Part shown: positions 17,015-25,814 of the stretch, one piece after another
How the letters are laid out: each line of letters opens with the position of its first letter
How positions within the stretch are numbered: the first letter of the stretch is position 1
Assembly (NCBI GenBank): GCA_051251595.1
Contig: JBPOFA010000001.1
Location: 62,001-126,000 of the forward strand
Length of the DNA stretch: 64,000 bases
Source of the DNA: NORP110 sp051251595
Lineage (GTDB): Bacteria > Pseudomonadota > Alphaproteobacteria > Rhodobacterales > Rhodobacteraceae
Direction: 5' to 3'
Notes under the pieces: generated by a model
Database searches by the model: none
The model's input: only the letters and a program-made list of their open reading frames with translations
What the model was told of the DNA's origin: nothing
Translations under genes and position numbers: made by a program

Positions 17015-18204
17015 ATCGCCGCCCCAAGATCCAATGCATCGGCAAAGCCTTCGGCCTCTTCGAATTCATCACGGGCGCGCTGTTCGATCCCAATCAACTT
17101 GTCCGCACCGACGATCTGAAGCGTTTCGGCGTAGTGGCGGGCCAAAGGCATAACCACAAAGATTTGGCGCAACGCAAACCACATAATAAAGACCGTGAAA
17201 TACAATATTGGCCATAATAGCGAACTCATGAAAATACCACCGCCTGTGCCTGTCATCAAATCCAAGAAACCCAACTCATCAGGGTTTGGCAGCATCGCCA
17301 GATTTACCGCAACGAAAATCGCCCCGAACAGTGCCGCTAACAAAACGGCAAGAAAAGACACCAGAAAATACCCCGAGATGTAGATCCAAAGGACCTTTCC
17401 GGGCCGCGGTTTGGCGATGAACGAAACGCCTCCTAATGTCTTCGTGTTGGTCAAAAGCCGGAAGCTATGAACATTGTAATGAACCAAACCGTAAAGGGCG
17501 ATCAGTGAGCCGATTACGATGACCGGAATTCCAGCGGCCTCGTCCCCAAGATAGGCCACAACGGCCCCTATGGCGACGATGATCATGCCTGCCAAACAAG
17601 GCAAAGCCGGGCGAAACAGCATTTTCCATTGGCCCTGTTGGACAAATTTTTGCGATCCGAAATAGGTCAGGTCAGTTCGGTATTTTTCCAGCCAAAACGT
17701 CATTCTGGGCCACAGCAAACCCAAGGAAAGGATCGTAACCGCCCAATGCACCAAGGCGCGCCATGCATAGCCCCACGCCCCCTGATCCATTCCAAACCGA
17801 ACACCCCGCCAGCGCGTTCGTGCCAAGATATAGCGCCTTGCACGAAACCGGGCGTAGAACATGATCGGAAGCAGCCCGACAAAGGATACGGCATAGGCCG
17901 CGATATTGGTGTTCAGCAAAGAAAAAGACGCGAACATCAACAACAGGTTCACGATCCCAATGTAGAACGCCAGAAACACAACTGCGATCAGGAACCCCAG
18001 CAGCTTTTCCAAAGGCTCGCCAACATATTCCAGCGGTTGACCGCCCGGACGCACCGAGGACCAATAGTAACGGCGCAGGCGGGTCTTCATCCAAAACCGG
18101 TAGATCCCCAGGGTCAGAACCGTCAGCAGGCCGGTCCAGGACGCCAGCCGAAACAAACGACCACGCTTGCCTACATATTCTGTCTCAAGATCCGAGAGCG
18201 CCAT
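17011..18204 (-). CDS. DUF898 (YjgN-like) membrane protein
   Basis: This is a 397-residue multi-pass inner membrane protein with about eight hydrophobic segments. The family features YVGKRGRLFRLASWTGLLTVLTLGIYRFW and the repeated Arg-Tyr rich loops (RLRRYYWSS, ARFRARRYILARTRWRG) match DUF898/YjgN proteins, whose function is unknown. The start is the ATG at 18204. It lies 21 bp after parC and overlaps the M48 protease gene by 4 nt, so these three probably share a transcript. Confidence 0.85.
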   Translation of the reverse strand: MALSDLETEYVGKRGRLFRLASWTGLLTVLTLGIYRFWMKTRLRRYYWSSVRPGGQPLEYVGEPLEKLLGFLIAVVFLAFYIGIVNLLLMFASFSLLNTNIAAYAVSFVGLLPIMFYARFRARRYILARTRWRGVRFGMDQGAWGYAWRALVHWAVTILSLGLLWPRMTFWLEKYRTDLTYFGSQKFVQQGQWKMLFRPALPCLAGMIIVAIGAVVAYLGDEAAGIPVIVIGSLIALYGLVHYNVHSFRLLTNTKTLGGVSFIAKPRPGKVLWIYISGYFLVSFLAVLLAALFGAIFVAVNLAMLPNPDELGFLDLMTGTGGGIFMSSLLWPILYFTVFIMWFALRQIFVVMPLARHYAETLQIVGADKLIGIEQRARDEFEEAEGFADALDLGAAI

Positions 18205-18225
18205 GTATCAGCTGAACCTCATCCT

Positions 18226-20463
18226 TTAGGTAAACTTGTTATCGCGTGGAAATCCTCTTGGGGCCATCCGGCCAGCCGTTGCGCGTTTTCCAATCCATTC
18301 GGTCAATTCGGTTTCCGTGCGGGTCCGCCCGGCCGGGTCTTTCCAGCTCAGGCCGTCCTCTAGGACAAAAGTCGTCAGATCGGACAGACCGCCATCCTTG
18401 TAGCGCTGTAGCCGAACCCCTTTTCCGCGCCCCATTTCGGGCAACTCGGACAAAGGAAAAACCAGAACCTTGCGGTTTTCGCCGACACAGGCAACGTGAT
18501 CGCCCGTTGCATTCACACAGACATGCGCCTTGACACCGTCTTTGACATTCAAGACCTGACGTCCGGTTCGGGTCTGGGCAACGACATCGTCTTCGGGCAC
18601 AACGAAACCATCGCCCGCGCTGGAGGCCACCAACATTTTGCGCCCCGGAACGCTGATAAACAGCGACACGATCTCTGCCTCATTGGGCAGGTCGACGATC
18701 AGACGAACCGGTTCCCCCATGCCACGCCCACCAGGCAGATTGGCGCCAGAGATTGTGTAGAAACGCCCGTTCGATCCAAACAACAGGATGCGATCGGTGG
18801 TTTCGGCATGGAACATAAAGCGACCTTCATCGCCATCTTTGAACTTTAGCTCTTGCCCAAGGTCGATGTGACCCTTCATGGCCCGGATCCAACCCATTTT
18901 GGAACAAACGACGGTGATCGGCTCTCGTTCGATCATCGCCTCGAGCGGCACCTCTTCGACTTCGGCGGCATCTGCAAACTGAGTCCGCCTTGCGCCACCT
19001 TCGTAATCCTTGCCGAATTGTTTCTTGGTCTCGCGCAGCTGTTCGCTGATCTTCTGCCATTGCAGCCCTTCGTCGGCCAGCAAGTCTTCCAGTCCGGCCC
19101 GCTCGATCAGCAGTTCTTCATGCTCGCGCTTAAGTTCCATTTCCTCAAGACGCCGCAAGGACCGCAGACGCATGTTCAAGATGGCTTCGGCCTGAACATC
19201 CGTCAGATCGAATTCAGCCATCATGATCGGTTTTGGCTCATCCTCATTCCGAATAATCTCAATCACGCGATCCAAGTTGAGGAAGGCGATAATGTAGCCT
19301 TCCAGAACCTCAAGCCGATGGTCGATTTTTTCCAAACGGAACTTACTGCGGCGCAACAAGACGTCACGGCGGTGGTCCAGAAACGCACCCAGCACTTCTT
19401 TGAGCGAACAGACCTTAGGCGTCAGCCCGTCGATCAGAACGTTCATGTTCATGTTGAACCGAACTTCCAGATCGGAATTTCTGAACATCATTCCCATCAA
19501 CATTTCAGGATCGACGTTTTTCGACCTCGGCTCTAGCACCAGCCGGATATCATCGGCGCTTTCATCGCGCACATCCGTCAGGATCGGAACCTTTTTGGAC
19601 TGTATCAAATCCGCGATCTTTTCGATCATCTTGGATTTTTGAACCTGGAACGGAATTTCCGTGACCACGATCTGCCACTGGCCGCGAGGCAGCTCTTCGA
19701 TTTCCCACTTGGCGCGCAAACGAAATGCGCCGCGCCCTGTGCGATACGCTTCCAGTATGTTTTCGCGCGGCTCTACGATCACCCCGCCGGTCGGAAAATC
19801 AGGCCCGGGGATATAATCAACCAAAGTCTCATCCCGCGCATTCGGCGATTTGATCAGATGCAGACAGGCGTCACACAATTCGACGATATTGTGGGGCGGA
19901 ATATTGGTTGCCATCCCAACGGCGATCCCGGTCGATCCGTTGGCGAGCAGATTCGGAAACTCAGCCGGCAGAACCGCAGGTTCCGTCAGCGTGCCGTCGT
20001 AATTGTCGCGAAAATCTACGGCGTTTTCATTCAGCCCGACCAGCAGCGCTTCGGCCGCGCTTGTCATTCTGGCTTCTGTGTATCGTGACGCCGCAGGGTT
20101 ATCCCCGTCGATATTGCCGAAATTCCCCTGACCATCCACCAACGGATAGCGGACGTTGAAATCCTGGGCCAAACGGGCCATCGCGTCGTAAATCGCGGCA
20201 TCACCATGCGGGTGATAGTTGCCCATCACGTCGCCACTGATTTTGGCGGATTTCCGGAACCCGCCACCAGAGGCCAAACGCAGCTCTCGCATGGCATATA
20301 GAATACGCCGATGCACCGGCTTCAATCCATCACGCGCATCCGGAAGTGCGCGGTGCATGATCGTCGACAACGCGTATGTCAAATAGCGGTCGCCGATCGC
20401 GCGGCGCAGCGGCTCTGTTATGTCCTGAGGGTCTATTGGTGGGGTATCTTTTGTGTCATTCAT
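18226..20463 (-). CDS. parC: DNA topoisomerase IV subunit A
   Basis: This is the DNA-cleaving subunit of topoisomerase IV, which unlinks daughter chromosomes; 745 residues. The quinolone-region segment DARDGLKPVHRRILYAM and YHPHGDAAIYDAMARLAQ is intact. The catalytic tyrosine is in AASRYTEARM. The C-terminal beta-pinwheel contains GWIRAMKGHIDL and SSAGDGFVVPEDDV. ParC rather than GyrA is chosen because a full GyrA box (QRRGGKG) is not seen and the C-terminal domain is short. The start is taken as the ATG at 20463 (MNDTKDTPPIDPQ); the ribosome site is weak. It is divergent from the SH3 gene. Confidence 0.93.
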   Translation of the reverse strand: MNDTKDTPPIDPQDITEPLRRAIGDRYLTYALSTIMHRALPDARDGLKPVHRRILYAMRELRLASGGGFRKSAKISGDVMGNYHPHGDAAIYDAMARLAQDFNVRYPLVDGQGNFGNIDGDNPAASRYTEARMTSAAEALLVGLNENAVDFRDNYDGTLTEPAVLPAEFPNLLANGSTGIAVGMATNIPPHNIVELCDACLHLIKSPNARDETLVDYIPGPDFPTGGVIVEPRENILEAYRTGRGAFRLRAKWEIEELPRGQWQIVVTEIPFQVQKSKMIEKIADLIQSKKVPILTDVRDESADDIRLVLEPRSKNVDPEMLMGMMFRNSDLEVRFNMNMNVLIDGLTPKVCSLKEVLGAFLDHRRDVLLRRSKFRLEKIDHRLEVLEGYIIAFLNLDRVIEIIRNEDEPKPIMMAEFDLTDVQAEAILNMRLRSLRRLEEMELKREHEELLIERAGLEDLLADEGLQWQKISEQLRETKKQFGKDYEGGARRTQFADAAEVEEVPLEAMIEREPITVVCSKMGWIRAMKGHIDLGQELKFKDGDEGRFMFHAETTDRILLFGSNGRFYTISGANLPGGRGMGEPVRLIVDLPNEAEIVSLFISVPGRKMLVASSAGDGFVVPEDDVVAQTRTGRQVLNVKDGVKAHVCVNATGDHVACVGENRKVLVFPLSELPEMGRGKGVRLQRYKDGGLSDLTTFVLEDGLSWKDPAGRTRTETELTEWIGKRATAGRMAPRGFPRDNKFT

Positions 20464-20594
20464 AGGGGATGTGATACCTGTGCGATTCGTCGGGGACAAG
20501 AAAACAAAGGGGAGAAAATCCAAATCTTTCTCCACCTTTTTCGAGTCGACTATGGTATTCGGACCCTGTTCTGCCGAATTTTGAGAATTGTGTG

Positions 20595-21191
20595 ATGATT
20601 AGACTGACGCTGCTGCTTGTTGTTTGCCTTGTGGGCGCAATGTATTTTGCGGATAAACTTCCCGACCCTGCCCCTGTGGCCAGGGTCGAGCCGGCTGACA
20701 AAACGTCTCTTACGGAAAGCATCGCTGCGCTGATTTCCAACACGCCAGAATTGGGTGGCACACCGGCAGAACCCGCCCCTGTGGCGCCGCCCGTGGAACA
20801 AACGGCATCCCTGAACCAAGACCAGCCAACGATCGATGCGCCGTCTTATCTTGACCTGTTCAACAACCCCGCTGTCGTCGGTGACGACGGAAACCTCATA
20901 TTTACTGCGCCACCGGCCGAACCCGCACCAACACCGACGGTCGAAATAGCCAACGTCCCGGATGCCCCCGAGAACGAGAACGTCACCGTGCGCTATGTCT
21001 CTGGAGAGCGGGTCAATGTTCGCGCAGGTCCGTCCACGTCTGAGGCCGTGCTTGACCAGGTTGTCTATGCAGATGCAGTGCAGGTTCTGGACGAAACCGG
21101 CGATGGATGGGTGCATATTCGAATTGAAGGGGCCGGCGTCGAAGGCTACATGGCCGGGCGTTTTCTTCAGGATACTGACCCGGTTCGATAA
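20595..21191 (+). CDS. SH3-domain (bacterial SH3b) secreted/anchored protein
   Basis: This is a 198-residue protein. It has an N-terminal hydrophobic signal or anchor (MIRLTLLLVVCLVGAMYFA), a long Pro/Ala/Glu-rich linker (about 20-125) and a C-terminal SH3b domain (about 128-192) with YVSGERVNVRAGPSTSEAVL and DGWVHIRI. Such domains usually bind peptidoglycan or act as periplasmic interaction modules. The ATG at 20595 is preferred to a GTG one codon earlier. It is divergent from parC across 131 bp. Confidence 0.8.
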   Translation: MIRLTLLLVVCLVGAMYFADKLPDPAPVARVEPADKTSLTESIAALISNTPELGGTPAEPAPVAPPVEQTASLNQDQPTIDAPSYLDLFNNPAVVGDDGNLIFTAPPAEPAPTPTVEIANVPDAPENENVTVRYVSGERVNVRAGPSTSEAVLDQVVYADAVQVLDETGDGWVHIRIEGAGVEGYMAGRFLQDTDPVR

Positions 21192-21248
21192 ACCAGCGCA
21201 TTGAGGTCGCTTTCAATTCAGCTTATGCCCGACAAAAACGGGTAGATT

Positions 21249-22085
21249 ATGCACGCCAAAACAATACTGATTACAGGATGTTCGTCCGGCATCGGATACG
21301 ATGCGGCCAAGACACTGGATGCACGCGGATGGCGGGTCTTTGCGACCTGCCGGGCCGAACAGGATTGCGACACCCTGAACGCCGAAGGGCTGGAAAGCTT
21401 TCAACTGGACTATGCCGACGAAAGCTCTGTTGAGGCTGCCGTTAAGGAAACGCTGAAACGGACCGGTGGAACGCTGGACGCAGTGTTCAACAACGGCGCA
21501 TTTGCAATTCCCTGCGCCCTGGAAGATTTGCCGCGTGACGCATTGCGCTCTATCTTTGAGACGAACCTTTTTGGCTATCATGACCTGATGCGACAGGTGC
21601 TTCCCGTCATGCGAAACCAGGGGCATGGTCGCATCGTGAACTGCTCTTCTGTTCTTGGCCTTGTCGGGGCCAAGTGGCGCGGCGCCTATGTCGCCACCAA
21701 ATTCGCGTTAGAGGGGCTCAGCGACACATATCGGTTGGAACTGCGCGGCAGCGGTGTTGACATGATCCTGATAGAGCCCGGCCCGATCACATCGAAATTT
21801 CGCGAAAACGCATTGGCGAACCTCAACCGATGGATCGATTGGGAAAACTCCCCGCTCGTCGAAGACTATCGCAAATCAATCGCAGAGCGGACCAGAAAGG
21901 ATCGTGGCCCCGACCCGTTTGAGCTGCCCGCCTCTGCCGTCACGCAAAAACTGATAAAGGCACTAGAGGCCCCTGCCCCCAAGCCGCGCTACTATGTGAC
22001 AAAACCAACCTATGCGATCGGGGCGCTGAAACGCATCCTGTCCACATCTCAACTCGACTGGGTGATTTCCAAAGGACAAAAGTGA
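21249..22085 (+). CDS. Short-chain dehydrogenase/reductase
   Basis: This is a classical SDR oxidoreductase of 278 residues. The cofactor motif is TILITGCSSGIG, the structural motif is NNGA, and the catalytic serine and Tyr-x-x-x-Lys are seen in VNCSSVLGL and YVATKFALEGL. The substrate is unknown. The sequence resembles SDRs that act on steroid-like or hydroxyacyl lipids, but this cannot be decided by reading. It is followed by a small HIG1-like gene after 64 bp. Confidence 0.88.
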   Translation: MHAKTILITGCSSGIGYDAAKTLDARGWRVFATCRAEQDCDTLNAEGLESFQLDYADESSVEAAVKETLKRTGGTLDAVFNNGAFAIPCALEDLPRDALRSIFETNLFGYHDLMRQVLPVMRNQGHGRIVNCSSVLGLVGAKWRGAYVATKFALEGLSDTYRLELRGSGVDMILIEPGPITSKFRENALANLNRWIDWENSPLVEDYRKSIAERTRKDRGPDPFELPASAVTQKLIKALEAPAPKPRYYVTKPTYAIGALKRILSTSQLDWVISKGQK

Positions 22086-22149
22086 CGCAGCCGTTCTTAT
22101 TTCTCAAAAAGGAACTACATGGTACAAGGCCGCAACCAAGAGGGAACCA

Positions 22150-22356
22150 ATGCTGCAAGATCCACTGTTCATTATCGTCGTCCTTGCTGTCGTCACGGTT
22201 CTGGTCATCCTGATGGTCGGAATTGGCTCTTTTGCCAAAGGTGGTGAATTTCATCGCAAGAATGCAAACCGCATCATGCGGTATCGAATCTACGCGCAAG
22301 CCTTTGCGGTCGTGTTGATCCTTGCCTTTCTCTATTTCCGCAGCTCTGGGGGCTAA
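22150..22356 (+). CDS. Small two-helix membrane protein (HIG1-domain-like)
   Basis: This is a 68-residue protein with two transmembrane helices (about 7-27 and 48-64). A charged loop with RKNANRIMRYRIYAQ joins them and matches the HIG1 / Rcf1-type pattern. Members of this family stabilise respiratory complexes such as cytochrome oxidases. The ATG at 22150 has GAGGGAA upstream. It lies 3 bp before the cobalamin adenosyltransferase gene and in the same direction as etfBA. A respiratory role is family inference. Confidence 0.75.
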   Translation: MLQDPLFIIVVLAVVTVLVILMVGIGSFAKGGEFHRKNANRIMRYRIYAQAFAVVLILAFLYFRSSGG

Positions 22357-22359
22357 TTC

Positions 22360-22932
22360 ATGGTCGTTCTGAACAAAATCTATACCAAGACCGGCGACGC
22401 TGGCGAAACAGCCCTTGGCAACGGCGCACGGGTCGCCAAACAATCTTTGCGCGTTTCGGCCTATGGTACCGTGGATGAAACCAACGCCACAGTCGGCGTC
22501 GCACGGCTTTCGGCCAGTGGTGAAATGGATGCACAGCTGCAATCCATCCAGAACGACCTGTTCGATTTGGGCGCCGACATGTGCCGCCCTGACTATGACC
22601 AAGACGCCACGGCCGAATACCCACCATTGCGCATCACGGAATCGCAGGTTGATCGGCTGGAAGCTGAAATCGATGCGATGAACGCATTGCTGGAACCGCT
22701 GCGCAGTTTCGTCCTGCCCGGCGGCAGCCCTTTGGCCGCACAACTGCACGTGTGCCGTACTGTGTCCCGACGCGCGGAACGTCTGGCGGCAGAGCTGGCC
22801 GCCAGTGAACAGGTAAACCCATTTGCCCTGAAATACCTGAACCGTTTGTCGGACTGGTTCTTTGTGGCCAGCAGAATAGCCAATGACAATGGCAAAGCCG
22901 ACGTGCTTTGGGTACCGGGCGCAAACCGATAG
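22360..22932 (+). CDS. Cob(I)alamin adenosyltransferase, PduO type
   Basis: This enzyme transfers the adenosyl group of ATP to cob(I)alamin or cob(I)yrinic acid a,c-diamide, the last activation step towards coenzyme B12; 190 residues. The N-terminal ATP-binding motif is YTKTGDAGETALGNGARV. The family segments YGTVDETNA, LPGGSPLAAQLHVCRTVSRRAER and NRLSDWFFVASR are present. It is separate from the main cobalamin cluster at 51-61 kb. It lies 3 bp after the HIG1-like gene and 155 bp before etfB. Confidence 0.93.
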   Translation: MVVLNKIYTKTGDAGETALGNGARVAKQSLRVSAYGTVDETNATVGVARLSASGEMDAQLQSIQNDLFDLGADMCRPDYDQDATAEYPPLRITESQVDRLEAEIDAMNALLEPLRSFVLPGGSPLAAQLHVCRTVSRRAERLAAELAASEQVNPFALKYLNRLSDWFFVASRIANDNGKADVLWVPGANR

Positions 22933-23087
22933 CCAGCACGGGCACCTGCGCGGCAATAATTAGCTGGGACGCATAGACGCGGTCGCAGGTCGATTTTGCA
23001 CTGTTTTTCGATCTCACAAAACGCTAACACTCTTTTGATATTTGAAATGGCCGCGACGTAGGCCAAACGCCAATGGAGACGACGCTG

Positions 23088-23846
23088 ATGAAGGTGCTAG
23101 TGCCGGTCAAACGCGTGATCGACTATAATGTGAAAGTTCGTGTGAAAGCGGATGGAACAGGTGTCGATCTCGCCAATGTGAAAATGTCGATGAACCCGTT
23201 CGACGAAATTGCTGTCGAAGAAGCAATCCGTTTGAAGGAAGCTGGCAAGGTTGAAGAAATCGTTGCCGTATCGATTGGCGTCAAGCAGGCTCAGGAAACA
23301 CTTCGCACGGCGATGGCCATGGGCGCCGACCGCGCCATTCTGGTTGTCGCCACCGACGACGTTCAGCAAGATATTGAACCCTTGGCCGTCGCCAAGATCC
23401 TAAAGGCTGTGATTGACGAAGAACAGCCAGGCATCGTGCTTGCCGGAAAGCAGGCCATCGACAACGACATGAACGCAACGGGCCAAATGTTGTCTGCCCT
23501 GCTGGGGTGGAGCCAGGCGACCTTTGTATCAGAACTGGATGTAGACGAAGACTCTGCAACGGTAACGCGTGAAGTTGATGGCGGTTTGCAAACGATCAAA
23601 GTCAAACTGCCCGCAATTGTGACCGTCGATTTGCGCCTGAACGAGCCGCGTTACGCGTCGCTGCCCAACATCATGAAGGCAAAGCGCAAACCTTTGGAAG
23701 AAAAGACACCCGCCGATTACGGCGTTGACGTCACACCGCGCCTTGAGGTGGTCGAGACAAAAGAACCAGAGGATCGACAGGCCGGGGTCATCGTTGGCTC
23801 TGTGGATGAACTCGTCGAAAAACTCAAAGAAGCGGGGGCGGTGTAA
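23088..23846 (+). CDS. etfB: Electron transfer flavoprotein subunit beta
   Basis: This is the AMP-binding subunit of ETF, which collects electrons from acyl-CoA and related dehydrogenases and passes them to ETF-ubiquinone oxidoreductase; 252 residues. It opens MKVLVPVKRVIDYNVKVRV. It contains the family signature region VEEAIRLKEAGKVEEIVAV and GKQAIDNDMNATGQMLSALL. I chose the ATG at 23088 rather than 23073 to match the family start; GGAG lies about nine bases upstream. It overlaps etfA by 1 nt (TAATG). Confidence 0.97.
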   Translation: MKVLVPVKRVIDYNVKVRVKADGTGVDLANVKMSMNPFDEIAVEEAIRLKEAGKVEEIVAVSIGVKQAQETLRTAMAMGADRAILVVATDDVQQDIEPLAVAKILKAVIDEEQPGIVLAGKQAIDNDMNATGQMLSALLGWSQATFVSELDVDEDSATVTREVDGGLQTIKVKLPAIVTVDLRLNEPRYASLPNIMKAKRKPLEEKTPADYGVDVTPRLEVVETKEPEDRQAGVIVGSVDELVEKLKEAGAV

Positions 23847-24772
23847 TGGCTGTACTTCTGATCGCTGAAGTCAACAACGGCCAGCTGGCCACCGACGCAA
23901 CCGCCAAAGCGCTTGCTGCGGCCTCCTCCTTGGGCGACGTCACTGTTCTGTGTGCCAGCGCGTCCTGCGGGACAGCGGCACAAGACGCCGCAAAACTATC
24001 TGGCGTGGCCAAAGTGCTTTGTGCGGATGATCCTGCATATGGCAATGGCCTTGCAGAACCGATTGCCGATCTGATCGTTTCCCTTGCAGGGGATTACGAA
24101 CATATCGTAGCCCCGGCCACGGCCAGCGCAAAAAACATATTGCCACGCGTCGCAGCCCTGCTGGACGTGATGGTAATTTCTGATGTTTCCGGCGTCGTGG
24201 ACGGGTCAACCTTTGAACGCCCGATCTACGCGGGCAATGCCATTCAAACGGTGAAATCAAACGATGCCAAAAAGGTCGTGTCTTTCCGCACGTCAACTTT
24301 TGACGCCGCCGACGCGGGCGGGTCTGCAGCTGTCGAAGACATCGCAGCAGTTGCGAATCCAGGCCTGTCGGAATGGGTTGAAGACAAGGTCGCAGACAGC
24401 GACCGCCCCGAACTGACAAGCGCCGGTGTCGTTGTGTCCGGCGGCCGCGGCGTCGGTTCAGAAGAAGACTTCGCTCTGATTGAAAAACTGGCAGACAAAC
24501 TTGGGGCCGCTGTTGGCGCCTCTCGTGCTGCGGTCGATTCAGGCTATGCACCAAATGACTGGCAGGTTGGCCAAACGGGCAAAGTCGTTGCCCCGGACCT
24601 TTACATTGCTGCCGGGATTTCTGGCGCAATCCAGCACCTGGCTGGTATGAAAGACAGCAAAGTCATTGTGGCAATCAACAAAGACGAAGAAGCACCTATC
24701 TTTCAGGTCGCCGATTTCGGTCTGGTCGCCGACCTTTTTGACGCTGTTCCAGAGCTGATCGAAAAACTCTGA
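23846..24772 (+). CDS. etfA: Electron transfer flavoprotein subunit alpha
   Basis: This is the FAD-binding subunit of ETF; 308 residues. The C-terminal FAD domain contains VVSGGRGVGSEEDFALIEKLAD, GQTGKVVAPDLYIAAGISGAIQHLAGM and VAINKDEEAPIFQVADFGLV, all diagnostic. It is translationally coupled to etfB and ends before a strong terminator. With the 3-hydroxybutyryl-CoA dehydrogenase 1 kb downstream it fits fatty-acid or polyhydroxybutyrate oxidation. Confidence 0.97.
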   Translation: MAVLLIAEVNNGQLATDATAKALAAASSLGDVTVLCASASCGTAAQDAAKLSGVAKVLCADDPAYGNGLAEPIADLIVSLAGDYEHIVAPATASAKNILPRVAALLDVMVISDVSGVVDGSTFERPIYAGNAIQTVKSNDAKKVVSFRTSTFDAADAGGSAAVEDIAAVANPGLSEWVEDKVADSDRPELTSAGVVVSGGRGVGSEEDFALIEKLADKLGAAVGASRAAVDSGYAPNDWQVGQTGKVVAPDLYIAAGISGAIQHLAGMKDSKVIVAINKDEEAPIFQVADFGLVADLFDAVPELIEKL

Positions 24773-24794
24773 TCTCTTTCAAATCAAAGCAATC

Positions 24795-24823
24795 ATGGCC
24801 CGCTGTTTTGCGGGCCATTTTTT
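24795..24823. terminator. Strong two-way terminator after etfA
   Basis: ATGGCCCGC (24795-24803) pairs perfectly with GCGGGCCAT (24810-24818), followed by a T-run. The last T residues are also part of the TAA stop of the minus-strand gene at 24822. It ends etfBA and may also affect the convergent transcript. Confidence 0.9.
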
Positions 24824-25652
24824 ATGGGACAAGCTTTGCAACGGCTGCGCTTAACCGTTGTGCCGCACGCTCATGCACAACCGGCCCCAACATTTCCCGC
24901 GCCGCCATCTCTTCGATTGGGGTGAACAGCATCCTGCGCCAGCCAGCTTGAACTTCGTCAGGGCTGGATACAATTTCGACGAGCGCATCAGCAGAGCCAC
25001 CCAATTGGTTTAGCATCTCTCGGTCGACGAACAGCGGGTCGGCCCCAGACGCTGCGGGATGGTCAGCCTGATCAGGGCTGTGATCCGCCATCCAAAGCAA
25101 GATGATTTTGCCGTCAATCCGCGACAGCATGTTTTGCATCTTCGTCACCCAGTTTTGTTTCAGCTCATCGCGGACCCTGGTGAACTTGGCCGGTTCTGCC
25201 TGTTCAAGCTCTTCCACCAAATGGCGCGTGAAATTGATATGGGTCAGATCAAGGTCCCGGTAAATCGCATGCAAAACACCAGAACTGTTTAGGAACCTGT
25301 CATTGCGGCGCGGATGAACCGAATAGAAGCGATTGCTAAGGTTCTGCGCGCCTGTGATCTGTACGATCGTGACCTCTGCCCCGGAACATATGTCCAGCAC
25401 GGTGTCGTCGCGCGCGAAAGCATCCACACCGGCATTCTTACAGCCCAGGTTCACAACCTTCCGGTTCAGCATATTGCCCAGCAGCGCTGGAAAAGGCTGT
25501 TCGATGAATTTTCCGAAACATTCCGTCCCGCCGATGACCGCACAATAGCGGCCATCAATTTCGGTTTTGGGCCCACGGAAGGCTAAGTTGGACGTGCCAT
25601 AGCGGCACAGCTGATAGTCGAGGGCATCAACGCCCACATGTTCAAAGGTCAT
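24822..25652 (-). CDS. DUF6473-like conserved hypothetical protein
   Basis: This is a 276-residue protein that I recognise only as a Rhodobacterales-type conserved hypothetical (DUF6473-like). It contains an SGNH-hydrolase-like fold pattern: AVIGGTECFGKFIEQPFPALL near the start, NLGCKNAGVDAF, and a late segment KIILLWMADHSPD. It may act on a carbohydrate or lipid ester, but no catalytic triad is certain. The start is the ATG at 25652, with GGGG six bases before it. It is convergent with etfA and divergent from the next gene. Confidence 0.7.
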   Translation of the reverse strand: MTFEHVGVDALDYQLCRYGTSNLAFRGPKTEIDGRYCAVIGGTECFGKFIEQPFPALLGNMLNRKVVNLGCKNAGVDAFARDDTVLDICSGAEVTIVQITGAQNLSNRFYSVHPRRNDRFLNSSGVLHAIYRDLDLTHINFTRHLVEELEQAEPAKFTRVRDELKQNWVTKMQNMLSRIDGKIILLWMADHSPDQADHPAASGADPLFVDREMLNQLGGSADALVEIVSSPDEVQAGWRRMLFTPIEEMAAREMLGPVVHERAAQRLSAAVAKLVP

Positions 25653-25814
25653 AACCACCCCATAATTTCACTTCACCCGAGGCCAAGATTCGCTCAATCA
25701 GCTTTCGAAAAGGCTAATCTTAAAATTTGACCCAAATGCTGCAACTGCATTGCCTCTTGCACCACCATTCCAGCCGGGCCTATGGTCTGTCTGAAACTTG
25801 AAAGGTGTCGAATT

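Noticed and set aside
21940..22956. 338-codon minus-strand open frame opposite the SDR, HIG1-like and adenosyltransferase genes
   Set aside because: It crosses three well-supported genes on the other strand and contains no recognisable domain.
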